NCBI GenBank assembly: GCA_006226595.1
Contig: SBGP01000109.1
Coordinates: forward strand, 31,687-95,686
Direction: 5' to 3'
Origin: Deltaproteobacteria bacterium
GTDB lineage: Bacteria > Myxococcota_A > UBA796 > GCA-2862545
Length of the DNA: 64,000 bases
The translations under genes and the position numbers were made by a program. The notes under the pieces were generated by a model. It made no database searches, was not told the origin of the DNA, and saw only the letters and a program-made list of their open reading frames with translations. How positions within the stretch are numbered: the stretch's first letter is position 1; the number at the start of each line of letters is the position of its first letter. Shown here in pieces: positions 44,201 to 52,500 of this stretch.

Positions 44201-44887
44201 CACGCCGTCCTGGAGCTCCGCGGGGGGCGCCTTCGCGAGGTCGTCGGCCTGCCCGCTGCAGTCGTTGTCCAGCCCGTCGCAGCTCGCCTCGACCGCCTCG
44301 TAGTCGGCGAGTAGCGCGTAGTTCGGCTCGACCCAGCCGCCCGCGCCGTCGCACACCTGGCGGGTTCCAGCGCACACGCCGTCCTGCAGGTCCGCGAGCG
44401 GCGCGTCGGCCACGTCGTCGGCGAGGCCCGAGCAGTCGTTGTCCAGCCCGTCGCAGACCTCGGCGCCACTCGGGTTCACGGCAGCGTCGCCGTCGTCGCA
44501 GTCGGGCCCGCACACGAACCCGTCCCCGTCCCGGTCCGCGGAGACCTCGAGGGCCAGCAGCGTCGAGCCCACGCCGCTCGCATCCACGCCGATCAGCATC
44601 GCCGTGCACGGCACGCAGGCCTCGGCGGTCGCCGCGCCAACCGAGCTGGTCCCGTCGCCGTCGGCGGCGAGGGTGAAGCGCTCGAGCTCCTGTCCATCCA
44701 CGCTCAGCGCCAGCTCGTAGTGATCCACGCCTTCCTGCGCGGCAAGACTCCACGACAAAGCCAGCCCGGAAACCTCGCATGCCGCCGCGATGGACGTGCC
44801 GGCGGCGGCGGTCGGCGGGTAATCCCCGTCCACCGAGGGCGCGGGAACACACGCTGCGAGCAGGGACAACAGGGCAAAGGAGCGCAT
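41228..44887 (-). CDS. Large lipoprotein with MopE-like repeats and RCC1-like repeats
   Basis: 1219 residues with lipobox Leu-Ala-Ala-Cys13. Residues about 25-120 look like a fibronectin-type domain (SWSLAAQEGVDHYELALSVDG). Residues 125-560 hold eight MopE-like repeats of the type CDGLDNDCSGQADD, separated by near-identical spacers (LQDGVCAG...KVCDGQGGWxEPDYTAIADYE). Residues about 565-1219 carry some fourteen RCC1-like units with a WCWG core (GALWCDGKS, GTAWCWGINGFGEVGDGS), which would close as one or two seven-bladed propellers. I cannot assign a ligand. MopE in methanotrophs binds copper, and metal binding here is inference. It lies downstream of a promoterless 48-base gap after the asparagine-synthetase-like gene. 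Confidence 0.85.
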   Translation of the reverse strand: MRSFALLSLLAACVPAPSVDGDYPPTAAAGTSIAAACEVSGLALSWSLAAQEGVDHYELALSVDGQELERFTLAADGDGTSSVGAATAEACVPCTAMLIGVDASGVGSTLLALEVSADRDGDGFVCGPDCDDGDAAVNPSGAEVCDGLDNDCSGLADDVADAPLADLQDGVCAGTRQVCDGAGGWVEPNYALLADYEAVEASCDGLDNDCSGQADDLAKAPPAELQDGVCAGQTKVCDGQGGWIEPDYTAIADYEAVEVSCDGLDNDCSGQADDLDGAPLADNQDGVCAGAAKVCDGQGGWTEPDYANLADYEAVEGACDGLDNDCDGTADNFARVPPADLQDGVCVGSVKVCNGSGWEEPDYTAIAEYSEFELCDGLDNNCDGGIDDPEDAPLADKQGGVCEGQRKVCDGNGGWAEPDYTAIEGYELSEQTCDGLDNDCDQTVDDVPWDAGGLAAKQLGVCEGAVLECFGGEWVEPDYTWYWGYEEEEVSCDGLDNDCDGTVDNAPNPPVADKTLGVCAGSVKVCAGDLGWQEPNYTAIAEYEVLEEACDGLDNDCDGRTDVTVALDTSDAAMECWGTFPAVVPTFQDTPDPTLVTVSVGVSSACGLDATGTAWCWGINGFGEVGDGSLRRRNVPTAVTGGLSFETLEVSRYTVCSLDAAGATYCWGREPGGSTKLRQPTLFPGPAFTSLSVSDSAICGLDTDGALWCDGKSSDGQFQYEDTALSDGFVLVDAGPWTGVDIGDGHVCAREAGGTIECWGRNSSYQAGGSTLGTVGPTVVAHPNGRAWTDDIQLGGTLSCAVDEDGATWCWGNAWGSSATPYVPVEVPGGPYGLVTVQQDGCGLRGDGLFCWGDSVYGVTNGAVRADAPIQLADHTDVVGLDVYDTTGCYLRGDGSLYCWGNVATLLTGVIQEFASPVGTVASSDEGPCYLALDGSLWCQGTNFTGTAGVGSTDPVVAPVRVAAGPFQDLVAGSQTLCAIDLDGNRWCWGRYSAMGSESGDDKLVPWQDPSRAWRAVDMADLYGAGIADDQTLYTWQLWDPHVQVSATDTYQDVARGTTFTCAIDTSGELSCWGGSGRGVLGSDTTLDYANRRVIGTGPWKDVDARYAHVCALHSDNTLWCWGLGDSGQIGSGGSSRSNPDPRQLPGSWQTVSAGTVHTCGIQLDGSLWCWGSDAGGQIANLGNAYEPELIDGGPFVSLDASAGNTCAVRASYVESTCE
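43180..44470 (-). repeat. Tandem 150-190-base repeats coding the MopE-like units
   Basis: Eight in-frame copies within the large lipoprotein gene. Pairs of neighbours (for example around 43990-44110, 44170-44290 and 44340-44460) are very alike at DNA level, pointing to recent unequal exchange. Confidence 0.75.
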
Positions 44888-44935
44888 CAGACCTCCCGAA
44901 TGGCGGCCCCTATACCGGGTCCATCGGGGGTCCCG

Positions 44936-46774
44936 CTACCCGAGCTGGGACAGCCACTCCTCGAGGATGAACAGCGCCCACAGCTTGGTGCCGGCCTGAG
45001 TGCCCGGCTGTCCGAGCTGCGCACGAACCGCGCGCACGCCGTCCGGATGCCACAGACCGTTCGGATCGTCGAGCAGGCGCTCGACCTGCTGCTCGAGGAA
45101 CACGCGTCCCTGGTGCTCGAGCCAGCGGTCCATCGGAGCGGGCATGCCCCGCTTCGGGCGGTTCACCAGCGGCGGCGGAATGATGCCCTTGAGCATCGCT
45201 CGCAGCGGCCAGCGGCTGTGCATCGAGCCACCGCGACGACGCACCTTGAACGAGCCCGGCAGGGCCAGCGCCAGGGTGAGCACCTCGCGATCGAGCAGCG
45301 GGAAGCGCAGGTCCACACCCGCGGCCGCGCCCACCCGGTCGGCCCGGGCCAGCGACTCCTCGACCAACCAGCTGCGCATGTAGGCGTGCAGTACCTGGTT
45401 CACCGGGTCGGTGTCGAGGTCCGAATAGAACGGCGCGAGCACGTCGTAGCGCACGGTGGGCCGCACCAGCCGGGGATCCTTGAGCAGTCGTGCCCGCTCC
45501 TCGGTCGAGAACAGGTTCGACCCGCCAATGCCGAGCTCGAGGCCATAGCTCTCGGTCGGCGCCGACATCTGGCGTCCGCGCGTGCTTCGCGACAGGGCCA
45601 GACGCAGGCCGAAGCGCACCGGGGGCGGGAGCTTGGCGATGCGCTGGGCCATGCGCAGCCGACGGATGATCGGGTCGAGCATGCGCCCGCCGAACAGCTC
45701 GTCGCTGCCATCGCCGGTGAAGATCGCATCGACCCGCTCGCTGGCCGCTTCGGCGAGGGCCATCTGCAGGAACAGGGCCGGGTGGCCGATCGGGTGCCCC
45801 ATGGCCGCGACACCGCGACCGAAGCCGCGGGCGATGTCGCCGGTACCGATGACCACGTCGTGGTGCTCGAGACCGAGCAGGCGAGCCACGCGTCCCGCGA
45901 AGGGCGACTCGGGGTGCGGGTCGTCGGCAAAGGACAGGGTGAAGGTCGGCAGCTCCTTGTGCAGGGAGCGCGCCGCGGCGGCAATCGCGGTCGAGCCCAG
46001 GCCGCCGGAGAGGAACAGGCCGGTCGACAGCCCCCCGCTCATGCGCCGCTTCACCGCGTGCTCCACGGCCTCCTGCAGCGCCGGGACCACGTCCGACTCA
46101 CGCGGCTTGGGCGCGTTTGCGGGGCTGTAGTGCGGTCGCCAGTAGCGGCGAGTCGCGAGCCCGTCCTTGCGCAGCCGAAGCCAGTGCGCGGGCTCGACCT
46201 GGTGGATGTCGCGGATCAGCGTGCGCGGCGAGTGCACCACCCGAAACGACAGGTACTCGGCGAGCTGCTCGCGACCGATCTCCGAGCTCACCCACGGTAC
46301 GCGCCGCAGCGCGGACAGGGTCGATGCGAACGCAAAGCGTCCACCGCTGCGGCTCCAGTACAGCGGCTTGGCCCCCATGCGCCCACGGAGAAGGTGCAGC
46401 TCGTGGGTGTCGCGACGCCAGATCGCCGCGGAGTACACGCCGTCGACGTGCTGCGTGAGGTCGAAGCCCCAGCGACGCCATGCCTCGAGGAACGCGTCGG
46501 TATCGGACTTCATCATCCGACCGGTTCCCGCACGGCGCGCGACCTCGGTGTGGTCGTAGATCCACCCGTTGAGGGCGACGACGACGTCGTCGGCGACGAC
46601 CATCGGCATCGCAGCCGCCTGGTTGCTGCGACGGCGATGCGCGATGGCCACCGGACCATCGGCGAACTGCTGCTCACCGAAGAGGCCGCGGTGCTCGATC
46701 GCACGGCTCATCGCCTCGAGCACGTCCCGGTCGGGTGCCTCGGTGAAGTCCACGAGGCCGACGAATCCACCCAT
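44936..46774 (-). CDS. Asparagine synthetase (glutamine-hydrolysing)-like protein with altered catalytic residues
   Basis: 612 residues, the length and order of AsnB. An N-terminal amidotransferase fold (1-200; HRGLFGEQQFADGPVAIAHRR, ALNGWIYDH, GRMGAKPLYW) is followed by a synthetase domain (about 210-580; SGGLGSTAIAAAA, TGDGSDELFGG, DLRFPLLDREV, NRPKRGMPAPM). Two key positions are changed. Residue 2 is Gly, not the nucleophilic Cys of glutaminases. The ATP-pyrophosphatase loop reads SGGLGS, not SGGxDS. It may act with free ammonia, transfer to another substrate, or be a non-enzymatic relative. It starts one base after the stop of the membrane-protein gene and is divergent from the TamA/TamB pair. 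Confidence 0.8.
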   Translation of the reverse strand: MGGFVGLVDFTEAPDRDVLEAMSRAIEHRGLFGEQQFADGPVAIAHRRRSNQAAAMPMVVADDVVVALNGWIYDHTEVARRAGTGRMMKSDTDAFLEAWRRWGFDLTQHVDGVYSAAIWRRDTHELHLLRGRMGAKPLYWSRSGGRFAFASTLSALRRVPWVSSEIGREQLAEYLSFRVVHSPRTLIRDIHQVEPAHWLRLRKDGLATRRYWRPHYSPANAPKPRESDVVPALQEAVEHAVKRRMSGGLSTGLFLSGGLGSTAIAAAARSLHKELPTFTLSFADDPHPESPFAGRVARLLGLEHHDVVIGTGDIARGFGRGVAAMGHPIGHPALFLQMALAEAASERVDAIFTGDGSDELFGGRMLDPIIRRLRMAQRIAKLPPPVRFGLRLALSRSTRGRQMSAPTESYGLELGIGGSNLFSTEERARLLKDPRLVRPTVRYDVLAPFYSDLDTDPVNQVLHAYMRSWLVEESLARADRVGAAAGVDLRFPLLDREVLTLALALPGSFKVRRRGGSMHSRWPLRAMLKGIIPPPLVNRPKRGMPAPMDRWLEHQGRVFLEQQVERLLDDPNGLWHPDGVRAVRAQLGQPGTQAGTKLWALFILEEWLSQLG

Positions 46775-46775
46775 G

Positions 46776-47354
46776 TCAGCGCTTCTTCTTGCCGCGGCGG
46801 CGGCGTTGGTCCGGGCGCGTCTTCTGCGAGACCCGCTTGGTGGTCGGGGGGGCGAGCTGGCCGGTCTGGCCCTGCTCCTGGATGATCTCGCGCTCGCGCG
46901 GCTCGTAGTCGAGCGGGCTTCCGCTGGTCACCATGTTGCGGAGCGCGATGAGCAGCAGCCACACCAGCGCTGACAGACCCAGTCCACGCGGCGAGGTCGT
47001 GGGGACCACGTCGTTCACACCCTCGGCGTTCTCGACGTAGAACACGAGCTGGAACCGCGACTTTCGCGTCTGCGGCGCCGACTCGGGGATGTCGGCAGGC
47101 GGCACGCCGCGGTCGTTGAACGCCAGCTCACGGCCCTCGACGACCTTGGCGGGCCAGTCGACCTCGAGGTCGCCCCCCTTCTCGTCGACGATGAGCACGG
47201 TGTACGCCGCGGGCTCGGTGTCGCGGGGCGAGCGCACGCTCACCGCCTGCCCTTCCCACGCCGTGAAGAAGGAGGACACCCACAGGAAGAACAGCACGGC
47301 CACGAGGAGGGCGCCGAGGCTGTCACGGAGAAGGTTTCGCAGTGCGCTGGACAT
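46776..47354 (-). CDS. Membrane protein with two segments, unknown
   Basis: 192 residues. There is one membrane helix near the start (13-31) and a second at about 124-143. The periplasmic part between is beta-rich (YTVLIVDEKGGDLEVDWPAKVVEG, SRFQLVFYVENAEGVNDV). The cytoplasmic C-terminus is strongly basic (KTRPDQRRRRGKKKR). I recognise no family. An ATG twelve bases earlier (47366) is an alternative; neither has a good ribosome-binding site. It is followed after one base by the asparagine-synthetase-like gene, so the two are coupled. It starts 69 bases from the divergent TamA-like gene. Confidence 0.7.
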   Translation of the reverse strand: MSSALRNLLRDSLGALLVAVLFFLWVSSFFTAWEGQAVSVRSPRDTEPAAYTVLIVDEKGGDLEVDWPAKVVEGRELAFNDRGVPPADIPESAPQTRKSRFQLVFYVENAEGVNDVVPTTSPRGLGLSALVWLLLIALRNMVTSGSPLDYEPREREIIQEQGQTGQLAPPTTKRVSQKTRPDQRRRRGKKKR

Positions 47355-47423
47355 GCCGCGGAGCATAGCCCTGTTCCAGCGACCGTTCACGCCCGCGGGC
47401 GCGTAGCGCGATAGGCTCCCGCC

Positions 47424-49556
47424 GTGCTCACCCGCTTCCTGTTCTGCATGATCCTGGTTCTTGCCGTCGCCTGTACGCCGGCACGCCGGGAAGTCGACAC
47501 CGACCTCGTCGCGCGTGTGTCCTTCGAAGGGAACGGCGGACCGCTCTCCGGGCACAACGACTACCAGCTGCGCGCACAGATGGAGCAGGGTACGAGCAGC
47601 TTCGGCGCGCTGATCTGGCCGCTGATGTACTTCTCGGAAGGCGTCGGGCTCGACCGCGAGATGCTCGACCGCGACGCCTATCGCCTCGAGGTCTGGTACG
47701 CGCACAACGGCTGGTTCGACGCGCGCTTCCACGGGTGGACGATTCGCCGGCTTCGAAACCCGGGAAAGCGCCGCGCCGCCGTCGTCCAGGCCATCGGCAC
47801 CGTCGACCCCGGCGAGCCCAGCTTGTTCGCGAAGTTCGAGCTCGACGGGCTCGACCGGACCTCGGAGATCTTCGGACGCACCATCCGTCGGGTCGGCTAC
47901 GTCCAGCCCGGCGACCAGTTCAACCTCGAGTCGGTGTACCAGACCCGCGAGCGGCTGCTGCACATGATGCGGGAGCGCACGCGTGCGTACGCGCGCGTCA
48001 CCGTCGACATGACGGCCCGCCCCAACGACCGCGAGGTCGACGTCACCTTCCACATCGAGCCCGGCCCGGTCGCGACCTTCGGGCCCATCGTCGTCGAGGG
48101 CAACAAGGTCGTTCCCGAGAAGGTGATCGTCGAGAGCCTGGGCTTCCACAGCGGCGAGCCCTATGACTTCTCGAAGCTCGGGCGCGCGCAGCGGGACCTG
48201 TTCGACCTCGGTGTGTTCGGCGTCGTCAACCTGTCCCCGGACCTCTCCGACCCCGAGAACACCGCGGTGCCCATCGCCGTCCGCGTCACCGAGAGCCGCT
48301 TCCAGCGCCTGCGCTTCGGTGGCGGCGCCGACTACGACGGGCAGAGCGTCACCCCGAAGCTCTCGATCAGCTATCGCCACGCGAACCTGTTCCACCGCTT
48401 GCTTCGCCTTGACTCCTCCGCCCGCGCCGGTGTGGCCATCGGCCTCGGCCAGTCCACCGCCGTGCAGCCGATCTTCGAGTTCAAGACCGGCCTGTCGACG
48501 CCGCGCCTCTCGGGCCCTCGCTGGGGTCTGTCGGTCAACGGTCTCGTCCGTCAGGACCTGCAGAACGGCCAGTTCGCGTACCGCAACGCCGAGGCCGGCC
48601 TCGACCTCGGGTGGACGCCGAGCCGCAAGGTGGTCGTCGGCTTCGGTCCGAAGTGGGAGATCTTCCAGTTCCTGCAGTTCGACACCCCCGAACAGCAGCT
48701 GATCGCCGCCTCGCTGTTCGGGCGCGACTTCAAGAACCCGTACCAGCTGTTCACCCTCGAGGGCCGCGTCACCGTCGACTGGCGCGACCACCCGGTCTAC
48801 ACGACCCGCGGCAGCTTCTACGGCTTCTCGGTGAAGCACGCGCTGCCCGTGCCCGCCTACGACTCCGCCGGGGACCGCGTCGACGGCTTCCACTACACGG
48901 ACATCAGCGCCGAGGGGCGCATGTACCGCACCCTCAAGTTCAGCAAGCGCAGCAAGGACTACCCGTTCTCGTGGGCCGGCCGCCTGCGTGGGCGCATGAT
49001 CCAGCAGTGGAACTCGCGAGAGGTCCCCTACCCCGAGCGCATCTTCATGGGCGGCGCCACCGACGTGCGCGGCTTTCGCGGCCAGCAGATGGGCCCCTAC
49101 GACGTGCTCTGCCTCTACGAGCCGGGTCGCGACGGCTCGTTCTCATCGGACCCGGGCGCCGGCCTGAGCGTGAACCGCATCGAGCTGCCCCGCGGCGGCC
49201 GCGTCGGGCTCACCGGCTCACTCGAGCTCCGCTACGACTGGGCCTACGACATCACGTGGGCCGTGTTCTCGGACATCGGCGCCCTCGTCGAGACCCCCAG
49301 TGACCTCGGGCTCGATGCGGCCCGGGTCAGTGCCGGCGTCGGGGCCCGCTACCGCTCGATCATCGGCCCCATCCGCCTCGACCTCGCCTTCCGCCCGCTG
49401 TACCCCGAGGACCTCGAGCGGCCGTTCTTCATCAACTGCCTCGGCGAGCACGCGACGGACCGTAACTTCGACCTGCTCACCGCATGGCGCAAGAACGAGC
49501 GGAGCACCCCGCCCCTTGCGGTGAACCTGCTGCTCGCGATCGGACAGGCCCTGTGA
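47424..49556 (+). CDS. tamA: TamA-like outer-membrane assembly protein (Omp85 family)
   Basis: 710 residues. The GTG start at 47424 begins a signal with a lipobox-like Leu-Ala-Val-Ala-Cys17, so it may be lipidated, which is unusual for the family. POTRA domains span about 30-290 (FGPIVVEGNKVVPEKVIVESLGFHSGEPYDFSKL). The barrel covers about 290-710 with the Omp85 signature MGGATDVRGFRGQQMGPYD. It ends AIGQAL rather than in an aromatic residue. TamA works with TamB in insertion of some outer-membrane proteins and in phospholipid transport. The next gene is TamB-like and overlaps by four bases, which supports the call over BamA. Confidence 0.88.
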   Translation: MLTRFLFCMILVLAVACTPARREVDTDLVARVSFEGNGGPLSGHNDYQLRAQMEQGTSSFGALIWPLMYFSEGVGLDREMLDRDAYRLEVWYAHNGWFDARFHGWTIRRLRNPGKRRAAVVQAIGTVDPGEPSLFAKFELDGLDRTSEIFGRTIRRVGYVQPGDQFNLESVYQTRERLLHMMRERTRAYARVTVDMTARPNDREVDVTFHIEPGPVATFGPIVVEGNKVVPEKVIVESLGFHSGEPYDFSKLGRAQRDLFDLGVFGVVNLSPDLSDPENTAVPIAVRVTESRFQRLRFGGGADYDGQSVTPKLSISYRHANLFHRLLRLDSSARAGVAIGLGQSTAVQPIFEFKTGLSTPRLSGPRWGLSVNGLVRQDLQNGQFAYRNAEAGLDLGWTPSRKVVVGFGPKWEIFQFLQFDTPEQQLIAASLFGRDFKNPYQLFTLEGRVTVDWRDHPVYTTRGSFYGFSVKHALPVPAYDSAGDRVDGFHYTDISAEGRMYRTLKFSKRSKDYPFSWAGRLRGRMIQQWNSREVPYPERIFMGGATDVRGFRGQQMGPYDVLCLYEPGRDGSFSSDPGAGLSVNRIELPRGGRVGLTGSLELRYDWAYDITWAVFSDIGALVETPSDLGLDAARVSAGVGARYRSIIGPIRLDLAFRPLYPEDLERPFFINCLGEHATDRNFDLLTAWRKNERSTPPLAVNLLLAIGQAL

Positions 49557-52500
49557 GTGTGTGGCGCCAGCGCCTGCGCCGCACCGCGCTCGGTCTCGGC
49601 GTGCTCGCCGGGCTCGGCCTGCTCGGGCTCTCCGGCCTCGTGCTGTGGCTGCGCTCCGAGTCCGGCAACGACTTCATTCGCCGCCAGGTCGACGGCCTCG
49701 TCGACGGGCTGATGACCGAGGGCGACTTCTCGATCGGCGAGCTCGAGACCGACCTGTTCACCACGTGGACCGTGCGCGAGGTCGCCATCGTCGGCGAGGA
49801 CGGCCACGCGCTGCTCGACCTCGAAGAGGCCCGGGTCGCGCTGCGCCCGTTCTCGATCTTCGGCGGTGAGCTCGAGGTCAGCGAGGTCCGCCTCACGGGG
49901 CTGGCCGGGGACCTCGCGCTCGACGCGGACGGCAACCTCGACCTGCTCGGCATGTTCCCGTTGGCCGCCGAGGACGACGCACCCAGCGCCCCGTGGGAGG
50001 GCCTGCCGATCGACGTGCACGTGGAGCGCGTGGCCCTCGAGCGCTCCCGCGTCGAGATGCGCAACCCCGAGGGCACCACCCTCTCGGTGGCGGGCATCGA
50101 GGTCGCCGCGGACGTGTCGGTGCGCGGAAAGATCGTGCGCGCCGAGGACATCGCGATCGCCGCCGACTTCGCGGTGCCGGAGCTCGCGCGGGTCGCCGGG
50201 AGCGGCGCCGTGTCCTGGGACGGAGACGCGTTCAACGTCGAGGACCTCGTGTGGTTGCTCGGCGACGGCGAGCTGCGACTCGACGGCGCGATCACCGACC
50301 TCGCGGACGACCCGACGCTCGGCCTGACCCTCGAGGTGAAGCCCCTGGACCTCGCGCCCATCGATGCCCTGGCCGGCGCTGGCCTCCAGGGCCAGTGGCA
50401 GGGCACCCTCGGCGCCGACGGCCCGCTGAACCAGGCCACGCTGCGCGGCGACCTCCGCGGCGTGAACGGCTCCACCGGTGCCCTCACCGTCGACCTCGGC
50501 ATCGACCTCACCGCCAAGGACCTGCCGTGGAGCGGTACGGTGACCACCGACGACCTGCACGTCGAGCACGTGGTGAGCTCGGTGGGCGAAGACCCGCTGG
50601 TCGTCAGTGGCACGCTCACGGCGGCGGGCAAGGGCACCGCATGGCCCAGTGGCATCGAGGCGGGAGGCGACTTCGAGGGCACGAAGATCCTCGCGTACGG
50701 CGCCGAGGTCCACGACAGCCGCGCCCGTCTCGACCTCGTCGACGGGCAGCTCCGGTGGTCCGAGGTCGACACCGACGGCCCGCTGGGTCCGCTGTCCGCG
50801 CTCGGACACTACGACTTCACCGACGGCAAGGTCCGCACCACCGTCCAGGGGCGGGTGAACCTCGCCGAGCTCGACCGCTTCGGCGCAGAAGACCTCGGCG
50901 GACAGGCCGACGTCGACCTGCTCGTGAAGGTTCGCTCGGCCGAGGATGGCGTACCCACGCTCGTCACCGGCGTGATCGTCGCCGAGCCCTTCACCTACGG
51001 TACCGACGTGCGCTTCGAGCGCGTGGTCGCGGACGTCGCGGTGTCGGTGCGCAACGGTCGCACCATCGTCGAGGCGGAGATCCAGGGCACCGACGGCGTC
51101 GCGTACGGCACCGAGATCGGCGTGTACACCGACGAGAACGTGCGCGTGGACGTCGACGAGTACGGCACCGTCGCCGTGGGCAGCGGCGAGTTCGCGGCCA
51201 TCTCGGTGCCCGAGATCCTGTACCTCGACGAGGGAAGCGCCGCGTGGGAAGTGCGCATGCCTACCGGCGGCGGCATGCGGGTCGAGGCGGCCGTCGAGCA
51301 CGGCGCCTACGACCTGGTGCAGAACCGAGGTCCCGAGGGGCGCATCCTCGTCAACCTCGCCGACGACGTGGCCCACGTCGAGGCGTGGATGGGCTCGGGT
51401 CGCCAACAGCCGAACCTCGATACCTCCCTCGACTTCGACCTGCGCGACAGCTCGCTGATCGCCTCACGGCTACTCGTCCAACCCGTGAAGCAGACCGTGT
51501 TCCGCGCCACCGATCCGGTGATGCTCCGTCTCGCGCCCGAGGGGGGCGGCATCCGCGATGCGAGCATCCACCTCGCGAGCACCCGCGGACGGATCGCCAT
51601 CGATGGCGACGTCGGCACGCTCGGCACCCTCGACGGTACCGTGACCCTCGCCGAGCTCGACCTCGGACTGGTCAGCGCGCTTGCCGAGCTCGAGGAGCCG
51701 CTGTCCGGCAAGGTCGACGCCACGCTGAAGCTCACCGGAGACGCGGCGGACCCGGTCCTCGACCTCTCCGGGCTCGCGGTGCGCAACTTCGACGGCGACA
51801 TCGACGTCACCGGCGAGGTGCAGGCCTACGCCAACCGCGTGTACCCGCGCCTCGACGCCACGATCGCAGGCGAACCGCTCGTGTCCCTGGGTGGCGAGCT
51901 GCCCGTGAACCTCGACCTCGCCGACGCGCGGCTGCTGCCCGACGAGTCCGTCGATCTCGACATCGCCCTGCGCGCGGGCTCGCTGGACCGGCTCGAGCGC
52001 TGGGCCGGCACCTTGCCCCCGGGCGCGGCGAGCGGCGCGGTCACCCTCTCCGGCACGCTCGGAGATGCCGACGTTCGCGGGGCGGGCGTCGCGGAGCTCG
52101 ATGCGGCAGGCTGGCAGCGACCGGCACGCGTCGAGTGGTCGGTGGAGCGCCAGGGAGACGCGCTCGTGTACTGGGCCGACGTGTTCGAGGGCTTCGACCG
52201 TCGCGGCGAGCTCAAGGGTACCGCCCAGACTCGCGCCGAGGAGATCTTCGCGTGGGCCCTGCGCGGCGGCGAAGAACCCCCGTGGGACGACTACGACCTG
52301 TACGCCACCGGGCTCGACGGCGAGCTGCGCATGCGCCAGGTGCCCGCCTCGAGCCTGTTCGCGCTCGCGGGCTCGCCGATGGACGTGGAGGGCGAGCTCG
52401 AGGGCTTCCTCATCGTCGGCGGCAGCGCCACCCGCCCCGTGGCCGAGACCGCGATTCGCTGGCTCGGCGGACGCATCGGCACCGCCAAGGTCGACATCGC

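Noticed and set aside
43180..44470. A CRISPR-like regular repeat
   Set aside because: The repeats are in frame and code MopE-like units with varied spacers of the same protein. There are no short identical direct repeats and no cas genes.
47355..48893. Minus-strand frame continuing upstream of the membrane protein
   Set aside because: It lies antisense to the TamA-like gene and has no signal, domain or ribosome-binding site. The membrane helix begins right after the ATG at 47354.
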